From contig OX328097.1 of the NCBI GenBank assembly GCA_946811185.2, forward strand, positions 5,690,242 to 5,754,241: 64,000 nucleotides of DNA, in the 5' to 3' direction. The stretch is from Hippopus hippopus (lineage: Eukaryota > Mollusca > Bivalvia > Cardiida > Cardiidae). How positions within the stretch are numbered: the first letter of the stretch is position 1; every line of letters starts with the position of its first letter. The position numbers were made by a program, and so were the translations under genes. The notes beneath the pieces were generated by a model. That model searched no databases, had not been told where the DNA came from, and saw nothing but the letters and a program-made list of their open reading frames with translations. Below are positions 31,341 to 41,260 of the stretch, piece after piece.

Positions 31341-31560
31341 CTGTCTACCAGATGACAAAATTTTAGACTTGGCCAAATCAAGAGCAATTGTTGAGGACAA
31401 ATTAAATGTGGCTCAAAAGATAGGATTTGTCTATAAAAGTGTTGAAAACATTGTGGGAAAAGGAGAAAATGTTGGTTACCAGCATTTTTCTCCTATTCCC
31501 TCAATGTATTGAAAAGCCATCTTCCTCGGGGTTTTTAAAACTCAGGATTGCTAAAAAAAA
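31341..31560 (+). mobile_element. F1 MITE
   Basis: CTGTCTACCAGATGACAAAA at the left, core with TGTTGGTTACCAGC, B half TCCTCGGGGTTTTTAAAAC. The right terminus is an A-run. Confidence 0.7.
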
Positions 31561-31850
31561 AATAGTTTAGGCTTAAATGCATCGTAACTGTATAAATTTC
31601 ATTTCCTTCTCATTTTTTATATTCTATTTTTTGCCCAGCTGCAAGTCATTATTCAACATTTTTTGTCTATCTTTAGATGAAAAGTTAAAACTGTCGGTGA
31701 AAAATTTCTCTCACTTTTTGTAGATAATGTAACATGGCCCATTATATTTTTTGTGAGCATTTACAGGTAAATGTTTTAATTTTCATATTATGAATGAAGT
31801 ATCCAGTCTATGTCAGATTTGCCTGTCTCTTTTCAAGAAGCCTAAAATTT

Positions 31851-32078
31851 TAAGTCGTTACCAGATGACAAAATACTATACTTGTCCACCTTGAAAGCAC
31901 TTGCAGACAACAAATTCCTTATGAATTAAATGTTGGAATTTGCCTTTGAAAGTGTAGGAAATATTGTGAAAAAGGGAGAAAACGCTGGTTACCAGCATTT
32001 TCTCTTTTTCTGACAATTTTTTCTTAAGTCTTTTTTTTTTCAGGGGTGTTATTAAACCAGGGATTATGTAGTGTAGGT
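31851..32078 (+). mobile_element. F1 MITE, terminally eroded
   Basis: TCGTTACCAGATGAC at the left, core CGCTGGTTACCAGC, B half ending GGATTATGTAGTGTAGG. Confidence 0.65.
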
Positions 32079-32209
32079 TGAGAACAACATGGAAGTTTAT
32101 GCACAAAGAGTCTGTAAGTTTTTAAGACTGCTTATCAAAGTCATCGAATATAAAAATAATTCAGAGGCCATTTATCAGGATTATGAAAGTACATGTATAT
32201 TGGGTTAAA

Positions 32210-32310
32210 TCTAAAACTCCTTACCAGACGCCAAAAATTTAGGTTTGTCCAAATTGAAAGCAACTCCAGATGAAAAATATTACCTAAAACTTGCTTTTGA
32301 AGGATAGAGT
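32210..32310 (+). mobile_element. F1 fragment, A half
   Basis: CTCCTTACCAGACGCC, TTAGGTTTGTCCAAATTG and GAAGGATAGAGTAAG. It stops before the core. Confidence 0.55.
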
Positions 32311-32388
32311 AAGTCTTGTTAAAACTGTTTTGGTGAGACAATTCTAATTACATATTGGATATTTGTTTCTTATGGTGACAGATCGAAA

Positions 32389-32505
32389 TTTATTTCACTG
32401 AGTAACATCATCGATAATATTTTCACGAGTGGCACAGCCACGAGTGAAAATATTACCGATATTCTTCACTCAATGAAATAAATTTCAATTTTTCACAAAA
32501 AAAAA
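32389..32505. repeat. Palindrome
   Basis: GAAATTTATTTCACTGAGTA pairs with the inverse ending AATGAAATAAATTTC, around CACGAGTGGCACAGCCACGA. A related partial palindrome with ATATCGAAAAATATTTCACC follows at 32785-32825, so both may be parts of one element. Confidence 0.6.
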
Positions 32506-33244
32506 ACCAAATATTCTATTTATTGCATGCTTTTAACCCTTTTTGGGAGAACTCAAAATCCAGTACAGTTCTTTTTGGTTATACCCCATGGCATACCCCC
32601 TCCACATAGCAACACATTACATAATATTACATAAAGCGCAAGAAATGTAGGGTAAATCATATTTCCATCTTGTTGACAGGCATGTGCTTTTTACCTAGGT
32701 AACTAGTGGGTGGGAACTATTATTTCCACCTACAATTGAAGAGTTAGAATATAAAATCGGTTTTTCACTGGTTGTAACCATGAAATATCGAAAAATATTT
32801 CACCATTATTTCTCGATAAACTATTGGAAAGCATGAAATAAAATGTAGTACCCATAACATAAGTTATACTGAAGAAAGACAGTTGTTTTCAAAGAAAACA
32901 TCAAGGTATTGACTGTTAGCAAGCATTGTATACATGGTCATTGTGCAGAAACCTTTTCATTTTCTCACATTGTTGTTATTACTGATGATGATTCTTATTT
33001 CAAAGTTGGGCTACTTGTTATTATCAAAAGCTGGACCAGGGATCTTATATACATGTGTATATACGATCCCTGGCTGGACCCATACCAGGATGGACTCAGA
33101 ATTTTTCATTAGAAAGCGACTGCAGCCAAGGGCTGGTGCTGGGTATCCACGTGCAGTGCCCTTGATAGGATTGGGTTACCCTAATTTATCAAGACCTCTG
33201 TTATGTACAGTACATAGCTCCGGATCAAGCTACCCTACAAATGA

Positions 33245-33474
33245 TTAAACTCTAAACCAAACAGCAAAATTTTACACTTATCCAAATTGAAGGCATTTGC
33301 AGACGACAAAATAAATGTGGATCAAGAATTAAAACTGGTTTTGGGAAGGGTAGAAAACATTGTGGGAAAAGGAGAAAGTGCTGGTTACCAGCATTTTCTC
33401 CATTTCCCACAATGTTTTCAAAAGCTTTCTGTCTCAGGGTCATTAAAAGTCGCGGTTGTGTGGTGAAGGGTTAA
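33245..33474 (+). mobile_element. F1 MITE, complete
   Basis: TTAAACTCTAAACCAAACAGC at the left, core with one mismatch per arm, B end GTGTGGTGAAGGG-TTAA. Confidence 0.85.
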
Positions 33475-33481
33475 CCCTTAA

Positions 33482-33640
33482 TAAACCTAACACACATTTT
33501 CTGTATAGAAATAAGACCCAAATAAAAGCAATACCAAGGTTGGTTTCATACCATAGGTATCAGCTAAGCGGACAGTGTTGATCAAAGATCAGACTGCACG
33601 TTTTGTGCAGTCTGATCTTGATCTACACAGGCTGCAAGGT
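33482..33640 (+). mobile_element. F2-related MITE
   Basis: GTATAGAAATAAGACCCAAA, then GATCAGACTGCACGTTTTGT and its pairing partner GCAGTCTGATCTTGATC. Ends unclear. Confidence 0.5.
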
Positions 33641-33835
33641 AACCCAAGTTGTTGAAAAGGCATTTTAAGATTTAATCTAAAGATAGTAAATAACTAATGA
33701 GACTTGTCATGTTCTAGCTTGGAGGGCCCACACTTGTTAAATAAGTACGATAATCTTTATCTAAAGTCACTGACCTGGCTCACTTTCCCTGATATTCTCT
33801 TTTCCACCAGTTCCTTCATGAATTACTAAGTGCAG

Positions 33836-33935
33836 TAGCACAGTCAATAACATACAGGGCTTTAAAGCAGGGGGTCACTGGTTTGAATCCGCAGCTCGGC
33901 CAAATTCTTTCAGAGAATTGATTAAAGTTATTACA
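33836..33935 (+). mobile_element. SINE head, subfamily Sa
   Basis: A tRNA-like B-box region (CACTGGTTTGAATCCGCAGC), then TCGGCCAAATTCTTTCAGAG and ATTGATTAAAGTTATTA. It then stops at an F1 remnant. Confidence 0.6.
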
Positions 33936-33957
33936 ACTTACATCATTTCAGCCACAT

Positions 33958-34286
33958 TTAAAGAGACATCCTTACAGCTGGAGAGCAAAAACACTGTTAA
34001 AACTGGAAAGTGTGTAGAATAGCTCAGCTGTGTAGACATAGAAAAATTACCAATATGATTTTTATTATATGGTGTAAGGGATAGAAAAACAGAAGGGATT
34101 CATCTTCATTTAAAACTGGAAATGACAACAGCATGGAAGGCCTCCAAAACATGAAATGCATTTTATATCCATTGCAGCTATCAGGGGCAACATTTGACAT
34201 GAAGATTCAAGAATGATTATATTTTCATAAAATGAAGACGAAATGAGTTAAAAACTGGCTGAAAACTAGTATAGATGTATCTTTAA
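33958..34286 (-). mobile_element. F6 MITE inserted at an F1 internal TTAA
   Basis: TTAA at 33958-33961 and 34283-34286. Inside are AGAGACATCCTTACAGC at the left and ATAGATGTATCT at the right. The target is the TTAA in the CCACATTTAATTTG segment of F1. Confidence 0.85.
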
Positions 34287-34300
34287 TTTTTTCATCTGCA

Positions 34301-34625
34301 GGGCCCCGTTTTACTAAGGTAGTTACGAACAAAATTTGTGTAAGTTTTATGTAACTATAGTATGGTGGCATATTTCTGCCACAAGATACGAGATAACTAT
34401 CATGATTATTTTAGAAAACTATTGCAATAAATCAAAGTTTCCTGGAAATGTTATCTAGATAAAATGATAAGATAACATTTCCTGGAAACTTTGATTTATC
34501 GCAATAGTCTTCTAAAACAATTGTGGTAGTTATCGCGTATCTTGCGGCAGAAATACGCCACCATACAAAAGTTACGTAAAACTTACGCAAATTTTGTTCG
34601 TAACTACCTTAGTAAAATGGGGTCC
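34301..34625. mobile_element. Palindromic MITE, 325 bp, CAG flanks
   Basis: Left GGCCCCGTTTTACTAAGG and right (reverse) GACCCCATTTTACTAAGG start two arms of about 150 bp that pair almost throughout (GTAGTTACGAACAAAATTTG, GGAAACTTTGATTTATCGC). CAG lies directly outside each end, consistent with a 3-bp duplication. Confidence 0.75.
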
Positions 34626-34684
34626 AGATGCTTTCAGTTTGGTCAAGGTAACATTTTTGTCATGTGGTAAAGAGTTGAAAAAAT

Positions 34685-34760
34685 ACCAGAACCAAGATTA
34701 GACAGCTCATTTTGTGTAGTTTGATCTTAATCTAAACCTTCTGCAAACCGAACTGGGCCT
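34685..34760. mobile_element. F2 fragment
   Basis: AACCAAGATTAGACAGCTC then TTGTGTAGTTTGATCTTAAT, a degraded F2 palindrome. Confidence 0.4.
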
Positions 34761-34767
34761 TATAAGA

Positions 34768-34965
34768 GGTAACCCCTTACCAGATGACAAAATTTGTCTC
34801 CTCCATTCTGAAAATATTTGTAGATGGCAAATGAAATGGGGTTCAATAATGATGGGATATCCACAAAAATTGCAGAAAACATTTTGAGAAAGGAGGAAAT
34901 GCTAGCTACCAGCATTTTCACCTTTTTCTACAATGTTCTCAAAGGCTTTGAAAACATTCATTTTT
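34768..34965 (+). mobile_element. F1 MITE, B end lost
   Basis: CCCCTTACCAGATGAC at the left, core GCTAGCTACCAGC, ends shortly after TTCTCAAAGGC. Confidence 0.65.
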
Positions 34966-34999
34966 CTAAAAGGCATTCTAATGGGTTTAAATGTCCCTT

Positions 35000-35188
35000 T
35001 ACACCCTTATCCTGTTAAATAAATAAACTGAACCTTTCAAGCCGTAAAAACCCTGATGTTGCTATTTCAAAATCATTTTTTGGTGAAAAATATCTCTCGA
35101 TTGACAGGTAGATACAAGCATGTTCTGTGCAGTCTGATCTTGATCTACACTGCCCGCCACTGCGTAGCGTTTAGCAACGAAGGGTTAA
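35000..35188 (+). mobile_element. F2 MITE, CCCTTATCCTG subtype
   Basis: CACCCTTATCCTGTTAAATA at the left, half palindrome GTGCAGTCTGATCTTGATC, right end AACGAAGGG-TTAA. Compare 49212 and 50104. Confidence 0.65.
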
Positions 35189-35357
35189 ATTATGTCAAAA
35201 CTGTTGGAAAAGTAATACCGGTAATAGCTTTCTATTGCCAGTTGCTGCTTTTCTCACCATATTTTGAAAATAGTGTCCTCAGAGGCATGAAAAGTCTTAT
35301 AAGAACAGTAAGTAGTTTACTCACAGGTCAGGTGTGAATTTAAGAAGCCCACACAAG

Positions 35358-35571
35358 CCGTAACTATTTACTTTCAAATGACAAATCTATAGACTCACCC
35401 ACATCAACAGCACTTGCAGATGCCAAACTGAATTTGACTTGAACAATGGAATTGTCATGGAACAGGTTAAAAATATTGTGAGAGAAAATACTGGTTACCA
35501 GCATTTTCTCCCTTTCTCACAGTTTTCTAAAGGTTTGTTTCTCAAAATCTGGTTTGTGTGATCAAGGGTTC
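35358..35571 (+). mobile_element. F1 MITE, short core
   Basis: TTTACTTTCAAATGACAAATC at the left. The core left arm is shortened (ATTGTGAGAGAAAATACTGG). The right end is GTGTGATCAAGGGTT. Confidence 0.65.
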
Positions 35572-35601
35572 TGATAAAAATGATAAAAATTAATTTATGA
35601 A

Positions 35602-35815
35602 TTAACTCTTTCCATACCATAGATGACACCAGAACCCTTTATGGGCAGTGTACATCAAGATCAGACTGCACAGAATGTGCAGTCTGATCTCTGATCTACA
35701 CTGTCCACTGCTGTATTCTTGATTATGAATGAACTGTCTTTTGCTCTTGAAGAGAAAATATATTTTTAGCCATTGAGAAAATGCAATGTATTTTATTCAG
35801 TAGTGAAGGAGTCAG
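35602..35815 (+). mobile_element. F2 MITE
   Basis: TTAACTCTTTCCATACCATA at the left, perfect palindrome GATCAGACTGCACAGAATGT with its partner, right end GTAGTGAAGGAGTCA. Confidence 0.75.
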
Positions 35816-36127
35816 GAGTGTTCATAACTCATAGCCTTATGATGGGTTTTGCCACCCTAGGTGTGAAAAAAGCCTATTTTCGGAGGTAGCTTCTGTATCC
35901 ATTACTTTTTTTGGATATACAATAAAGATACATTACAGAAAAAATCTTCCTTTTCCAGTATGAAATTGCATTTTCAGTATGAAATTGCATTTTTTATTGT
36001 ATATTTTTTTGTCAGTCTTTAACTCAGCTGCATATTTACTCACAAAAAATAAGTCTGTTGGTCTAAAAAATTTTTTCTGCTAATGAAATTGAGTGACACA
36101 TTATCTGTATCATCATTCTGCAAATGC

Positions 36128-36392
36128 TGGCCTAGGTAGCTCAGTGGTTAGTGTATCTGACTTTTGACCTGGTGGTTGCGAGTTTGCTGCCCAGTTTAGG
36201 CAAACTTTCTTTTTGGCGATTTTTGGCCTTTCTCCTCTGTCATGCCTGTGAGAAAAGTAGTCGGTGACTTGGAAAGAATGTTGTGTCAGTACTGGTGTGA
36301 GAAAGCCAGGAAAGATGTGTGTAGGTGCACTGACTGTCCTGATATGACCAAAGCTGTTAAAAGAGCTTTAAACTCCAATACAATCAATCATT
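36128..36392 (+). mobile_element. tRNA-derived SINE, subfamily Sb
   Basis: TAGCTCAGTGGTTAGTG (A-box-like) and GTGGTTGCGAGTTTGCTGCC (B-box region) form a degenerate tRNA-like head. The body has GGCAAACTTTCTTTTTGGC and GTCGGTGACTTGGAAAG. The tail is ACAATCAATCATT. The head resembles but differs from Sa. Confidence 0.75.
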
Positions 36393-36572
36393 CGGCAAAC
36401 TTCGGATGATTGGGCTGATCCGTTGATCAAGTCCATTGGTTGTATTTGCTTTGTGTTATATGTATATTATATTTTATTGTCAGAAATAAACCTGTTTACT
36501 GCTCTAAAAATCATAAGACTCCGCCCGGACAAAAAGTGCAATTAAAAAGTTTGCCAGCAATTCCATTATCAA

Positions 36573-36807
36573 ACCATGTGTCACACAATCTTTAGTTTTA
36601 ACAGCGTTGAAGAAGAAGGCTTTTGAAAAATTTGTGGGAAAATGAGAAAATGCTGGTAACAAGCATTTTTTCCTTTACCACACAATGTTTTCTACCCTGT
36701 GAAAGACAGATATCATCTTTGAACAATATCTAATTTGTCATCTGTAGAATTAATATTAATGCTTTCAGTTTGGTCGAGTCCAAAATTTTGTCATTTGATA
36801 AAGAGTA
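36573..36807 (-). mobile_element. F1 MITE
   Basis: GTGTCACACAATCTTTAG at the left, core GCTGGTAACAAGC, A half with a small insertion (AGAATTAATATTAATGC), end TGATAAAGAG. Confidence 0.7.
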
Positions 36808-36889
36808 AATTCATTGATAAAACATTTTTAAAGCCTGGTATGATCACAAATATTATAAAAAGCTCCCTTTTATCAATGTGTTTAATGCT

Positions 36890-37172
36890 TTAACTGTTTA
36901 CCATAGAACGAAATTTTAGAGTTTTCCAGCCTGAAAGCAATTACATACAACAAGTTAATAATGGCCCAAATGACGAAATTTGTCCCTGAACTTTGCTGAC
37001 AACAGATTGAATGTAGCTCAAATGGTACCTTCTGTCTTTGATAGGGTAGAAAACTTTTAGGGAAAAGGAGAAAATGCTGGTTCTCAGCATTTTCTCCTTT
37101 TCCCAAAATGTTTTCAAAAGACTTGAATCTTCCTGAGGTTCATTAAAACCTGTGCTTATGTGGTCAAGGGGT
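36890..37172 (+). mobile_element. F1 MITE with a duplicated A interior
   Basis: TTAACTGTTTACCATAGAAC at the left. The segment holding CAACAAGTTAATAATGGCCC recurs as CAACAGATTGAATGTAGCTC, lengthening the element by about 55 bp. Core GCTGGTTCTCAGC. Confidence 0.7.
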
Positions 37173-37179
37173 ACCGGTA

Positions 37180-37654
37180 AGTGGTATCGCAGTCTGTCGC
37201 AGGATACTACCATACCCCTTTTACAGTTTTTGAGGGGAGGGGGAGGGGCTGTGGAAAATTGCAAATATCACCTAATTTGTAAAAAGTAATTGTTAAGTGA
37301 AAGTACATACAAAATTACAAATTGGACTAAACGTTGTAATAGATTCAAATAGCCATTTTATCTTTTATTCATCAAAGATTTTATGGCCATGAATGTGCTA
37401 GATGACAGTTTATGTTCTCTGTTTAGACCGATTACAGCAAATTTTATTGGTATCTGAAGTGGAATCTACAATAAATACTTTGTTGATTTGCCGCTTGGTT
37501 TGTTTGATTTATTTTAAAACCAATGGTGTGAAAAAATCTTAAGAAACACGTCAGGGAGGGCAAAAAAATGTTTTCGTAAATAAAAAGTATGTTGATGAAA
37601 TGCCCATTAAAGTTGGGTGTATATGTTTGTTATCCTGTCTTTTCTTTCATTAAT
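37180..37654. other. No recognisable gene or element
   Basis: A G-rich tract (GAGGGGAGGGGGAGGGGC, 37231-37249) is the only feature noticed. Confidence 0.4.
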
Positions 37655-37697
37655 ATCTGACAAAAAAACTTTAGACTTTACCAAATTCAAAACATCT
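37655..37697 (+). mobile_element. F1 fragment, A end
   Basis: TGACAAAAAAACTTTAGAC and ACCAAATTCAAAACATCTGG, cut off by F5. Confidence 0.45.
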
Positions 37698-37890
37698 GGG
37701 TGCATATTCTCCAACCATTCTTAAGAATATTCTTAGTCTTATGCTGACGAATTTTCTAAATGTGAAAGTAACACAACTTTTGACTTGCTAAACCATTTGG
37801 TTTAGCCAATCAGAAGTTGTGTTACTTCCAAATCTGGAAAATTCTTGAGAACTAGGCAAAGAATATTATTTGGTTGGTTAATACAACCCA
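37698..37890. mobile_element. F5 palindromic MITE in F1
   Basis: GTGCATATTCTCCAACCATTC at the left, TTGGTTGGTTAATACAACCC at the right, with the GCTAAACCATTTGG centre. F1-like GATGGGATATGTC follows at about 37921. Confidence 0.75.
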
Positions 37891-37936
37891 GCAGTTAACA
37901 AGATAAAAACATGGTTTGAATGATGGGATATGTCTT

Positions 37937-38000
37937 TAAGTCTTTACGAAACAACAATATTTTAGACTAGTCCAAATTCAAAGCATTTACATGAATTAAT
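37937..38000 (+). mobile_element. F1 fragment, A end
   Basis: GTCTTTACGAAACAACAATA, TTAGACTAGTCCAAATTC and GCATTTACATGAATTAA. This is the last repeat before the exon. Confidence 0.55.
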
Positions 38001-38143
38001 TGTTTACCCAAGAGCGGACTGCCTAATCTCTGATGTCTGATCTTGATCTACATTTTTACATGCTAAGATTTTTATACCATGTTTTTGTGAAACCCGAAGT
38101 ATCTCACTGTGAAGTAAACATTGAAATATTTCTTATTTTTCAG

Positions 38144-38392
38144 GAATCGGACCAGACTGCGATATCACAGTATGTGACTCGTACGTTACACACAGATGTC
38201 CATCGGACTCCGTTCTTGTGTATAATGGGACAGATGAAACCAACAAGTGTTGTAAGACAATATATGAGTGTAAATGTGACACTTCTATGTGCAAAGTGCC
38301 ACGATGTGCCGCAGGACATTCTCCCCAGATTCTACGACACAGTAACGGAAAACCTGGTTCTTGCTGTGATCTGTACCAGTGTAAAATATCAG
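38144..38392 (+). CDS. Internal exon of a cysteine-rich secreted or membrane protein, CRIM1/VWC-like
   Basis: Seen: a pyrimidine-rich tract ending TTTTTCAG precedes the exon, and a GTATGT donor follows it. The open frame starts with two bases completing a codon (ATC at 38146, GAC-TGC at 38155-38160) and ends one base into the next codon, so both introns are phase 1 and the exon can be skipped or duplicated without a frameshift. The 82 complete residues carry 12 cysteines in two similar blocks: C-x4-C-x7-C-x16-CC-x5-C, then C-x4-C-x4-C-x18-CC-x4-C. The second block ends GKPGSCCDLYQC. An N-glycosylation sequon NGT lies near residue 28. Known: PG-x-CC-D-x-Y/F-x-C ends and symmetric phase-1 exons are typical of extracellular modules such as VWC and the CRIM1 region near its IGFBP domain. 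Inferred: an exon of a CRIM1-like BMP-binding protein acting outside the cell. It could instead be another VWC-type protein. Longer ORFs in other frames across this segment are shadows. Confidence 0.75.
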
Positions 38393-38916
38393 GTATGTGA
38401 CAGTTTTGTTTTCTTGCAGAACTAGAGTGTGGATGGTGTAAAATACTAGTTGTAAGGTAAGGTGGCAGGGGGCTTGGAAACTTGTTCACGGCTGTGGTGA
38501 ATCATGTCGCCCCTGACAAAGGGATGGCCGGTTTTAACACCCCACTCCAACCTCCCACTCCCCCATGTATCTGTTTAAGAATGATATCAAAGGATAATAC
38601 ATGTAAAGTTCTATATTCATTTATTTAAAAAATAATCCATTCTTTCCGTTTCAATGACAACCATCAAGGGAAACTAGTAATAATATGGTGCAGACTACTC
38701 AGTATGTTTTTCTTTTGGGCGGCTCGTATCGATAGATCGACGCCTCCATTTTGGATGTTTTGTTGAAAGTGTAGTCATGTATATAGGGCTCCCAAAGGGA
38801 AACGGCTTTTATGTGGGTTTTGCAAGTGTACTTGATGTATATGTTTGGGGCATATTATCCAATCAGATCATGAGAAATATCTTTGCAGTATAATAATAAC
38901 TCTTCATCAGTCAACA
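38393..38916 (+). other. Start of the downstream intron, no element recognised
   Basis: Follows the GTATGT donor. Pyrimidine-rich CCCCACTCCAACCTCCCACT near 38541. The CTATCGAT-like sequence at 38730 shows nothing further. Confidence 0.45.
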
Positions 38917-39113
38917 AAAAATTGGATCACCTGAGTTGAAAGCATTTAAAGACGACAATTCATTATGTAGCTCATGATTCAGTCGGTTATTGATCCATTA
39001 TAAGACGACTTGCTTGGTATACTAGCATGTTGTCCTTTTCCCACAATGTTTTGAAAGGGCTTCATACTCAGGGTTTTTAAAAGTCGGGATTGTCTCCAGG
39101 GAAAGGGTTAGAT
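38917..39113 (+). mobile_element. F1/F4 chimaera
   Basis: F1 A half (GCATTTAAAGACGACAATTC) joins F4 sequence (TCATGATTCAGTCGGTTATT, GACTTGCTTGGTATAC), then the F1 right core and B end (TTGTCCTTTTCCCAC, GGGAAAGGGTTA). Confidence 0.6.
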
Positions 39114-39129
39114 ACTGTGGCAAAAGATA

Positions 39130-39292
39130 AGATTATCAATGTTTTCCTTACTTGGGCAAGACACTTCAGAGCCCTAGACTAGAACTGGTGGAACCCAGGA
39201 AATACATGTATAATTGTGAGCTGTTACCGTGATATGACTGAAAAATTGTTAAAAGTGCATAAAACATCATGCAATCAATCATTCAATCCTAA
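39130..39292 (+). mobile_element. SINE remnant, 3' part
   Basis: GACACTTCAGAGCCC, GGAACCCAGGAAATACATG, GTGATATGACTGAAAAATTG and the tail CATGCAATCAATCATTCAATC. Confidence 0.55.
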
Positions 39293-39318
39293 CTGATGTA
39301 CTGCATGAAAGTAATGTG

Positions 39319-39548
39319 TTAACCCTTTACCACACAGTCCCGAATTTTAATGACCCATGGGAGGAGGGCTGTTGAAAAACATTGTGGGAAAAGGAGAAAA
39401 TGCTGGTAACAAGCATTTTCTCCTTTTCCCACAATGTTTTCTACTCAATCAAAGACAAATGTCATCATTTGCACCATACTTGATTTGTCGTCTGCAAATG
39501 CTTTGAGTTTGGAAAAATCTAAATATTTTCTCGTTTCGTAAAGAGTTA
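39319..39548 (-). mobile_element. F1 MITE, complete
   Basis: TTAACCCTTTACCACACAGTC at the left, core GCTGGTAACAAGC, A end TCGTAAAGAG-TTAA. Confidence 0.85.
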
Positions 39549-39666
39549 AGAGGTTTTACAGTGAATCTTTGTTGATGTCAAAATATTTTCCATAAGCCCA
39601 AAGTTCAAAGTTAAGTAGATTTACAAATGACAATATTTTCATTAGGAATAATGTCACAAAAGAGGC

Positions 39667-39860
39667 TTAATACTTTACCAAACAGTACCATATTTCAACA
39701 AACTTTAGGTGGAAGGCTTTTGAAAAACATTGTGAGAAAAGGAGAAAATGCTGGTAACCAGCATTTTCTCCTTTTCCCACAAGGTTTTCCTATCCTTTCA
39801 AAGACATTTTCAATCATCTGCGCCAAATTTAATTTATTTTCTACAAATGCTTTTGATATG
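39667..39860 (-). mobile_element. F1 MITE, A end lost
   Basis: TTAATACTTTACCAAACAGTACC at the left, perfect core around GGTAACC, switches to the next copy at TGCTTTTGAT. Confidence 0.75.
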
Positions 39861-40083
39861 ATTGACTCTTTCCCAAACGACAAAATTTTAGCCTTGTCAA
39901 AATTGAAAGCATTTGCAGACGACAAAATAAATGTTACTCAAAACACAAAATTTGTGTGTCATAGGGTAGAAAACATAGTGGGAAAAGGAGAAAATACCAG
40001 CATTTTCTCCTTTTCCCACAATGTATTCATAAGCCTCCTTTTTCAGGGTTGTTAAAACACAGGATCGTGTGGTAATGGATTAA
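39861..40083 (+). mobile_element. F1 MITE with a shortened hairpin tip
   Basis: A end GACTCTTTCCCAAACGAC, core AAAATACCAGCATTTTC lacking the GCTGGT of the left arm, B end GTGTGGTAATGGA-TTAA. Confidence 0.8.
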
Positions 40084-40245
40084 GCCTAAGATTTTGTCCG
40101 TCGTGCGTCGTCCGTCGTGCGGCGTCAACAATTCTTTAAACATCTTCTCCTCCTAAACCGCTACAGAGGCAATTCAAAGCTTCCATTATGATCGATAAAG
40201 CCTGGCAGTATTATACTTTAGTATTGAGCACTGGACAATCTTCTT
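40084..40245 (+). repeat. GTCGTCC-type repeat fragment
   Basis: GTCCGTCGTGCGTCGTCCGT then TCAACAATTCTTTAAACATC, TCTCCTCCTAAACCGCTACA. Confidence 0.5.
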
Positions 40246-40249
40246 ATAA

Positions 40250-40518
40250 ATGAGCCATGTTCTGAGAAAAGGGTGTTTAATGCATTTGCAAAAAGTATCG
40301 AACCACAAGATCAGCCTGTGCAGTTGGCCCAGGCTTACCTGGGTCAAACTTGTTACTGTTGGTCAATTTTCTGCATGTCCAAGGACCAGCCTACCTCATG
40401 ATTCAGTTGGTTGTAACACAAAATGAATTTTATGGATCCATAATCATGTAATGACTTGCTTGGTAAAGTGCATCATGGAGATACATTAAATCCTCTTTTG
40501 CCAGAGCATGGCTCACAT
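40250..40518 (+). mobile_element. F4 MITE, uninterrupted
   Basis: ATGAGCCATGTTCTGAGAAA at the left and CCAGAGCATGGCTCAC at the right. Interior marks are ATGCATTTGCAAAAAGTATC, CAGCCTGTGCAGTTGGCC and ATGGATCCATAATCATG. It supplies the empty-site comparison for 15412. Confidence 0.8.
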
Positions 40519-40555
40519 AATCTTTTACCATATCTCAAACAGTCACTTGTGGTGT

Positions 40556-40655
40556 CCCTGGTTGTGAGGTAGGGCGTCAGGCTCATAACCATAAAGTCTC
40601 ATGTTTAATACCCAGGAGCTTATTTCAATTTAGGGATTGATCACTGGCCCACACA
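40556..40655 (+). mobile_element. Degenerate tRNA-like SINE head
   Basis: GTTGTGAGGTAGGGCGTCAG then TCATGTTTAATACCCAGGAG, weak A and B boxes. Too degraded to be a tRNA gene. Confidence 0.4.
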
Positions 40656-40750
40656 TTCGGCGCGAGTACTGGTGTAGTTCCCTGGAAGCAGAATCGAGAG
40701 AGATTAGTATAAGTTGCAAGAACTTGTTTCTCATGCAATGTAAAATAGAT

Positions 40751-41017
40751 ATGAGCCATGCTCTGTGAAAAGGGGGCTTAATGCATCTGTTAACAGTATT
40801 GACCCAGGTCAGCCTGCGCAGTCTATGCAGGCTAACCTGGGCCGACACTTTTCGCTATTTGTCAATTTTCTGTATGCCCACAGACCACTTTATTTCATGA
40901 TTAAGTTGGTTGTTCAAAAAATTGGATACCACGGATCCCTAAGTATGTGATGGCTTGCTTGGTACCATGGACCACAGAGATGCATTAAGCCCCCTTTTGT
41001 CAGAGCATGGCTCATAT
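40751..41017 (+). mobile_element. F4 MITE
   Basis: ATGAGCCATGCTCTGTGAAA at the left and AGAGCATGGCTCAT at the right. Palindrome CAGCCTGCGCAGTCTATGC and, near the right, ATTAAGCCCCCTTTTG, the element's inverted end. Confidence 0.8.
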
Positions 41018-41260
41018 GTTTAAACTAAAACAGTCACTTACTGCTATAGATTGGAAAAGAACTTCAGTGCAGCTAAACTCATATCTGTTTAGTAAGATAA
41101 TTTTTTAGCTCACAGTATCCACACAAATGTCAGGTGGAACTTCAGCAAGACTATGCTCAAGAAAAGATGCTATAGATGCACATACAATGTATTATTCCTA
41201 GAAACAAACTTGCAGCAGATGTTTATTGAAAAAGGCTTTTTTCAATGCTTGTATTGTGGT

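Larger units (their letters stand above)
33945..34678 (-). mobile_element. F1 A half hosting F6 and a palindrome
   Basis: CATCATTTCAGCCACATTTAA is interrupted by F6, resumes TTAATTTTTTCATCTGCAG, is interrupted again, and resumes CAGATGCTTTCAGTTTGG to TCATGTGGTAAAGAG. Joining the three pieces gives the usual F1 order. Confidence 0.75.

Noticed and set aside
32389..32505. Rho-type terminator or regulatory hairpin.
   Set aside because: Eukaryotic context. The palindrome is long, AT-rich and has a partial relative 300 bp away, so a MITE or fold-back remnant is more likely.
38033..38425. A 130-codon ORF on the + strand and a 118-codon ORF on the - strand over the exon.
   Set aside because: The splice-bounded frame between 38144 and 38392 has 12 patterned cysteines. 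The other frames have no motif and run through the splice sites.
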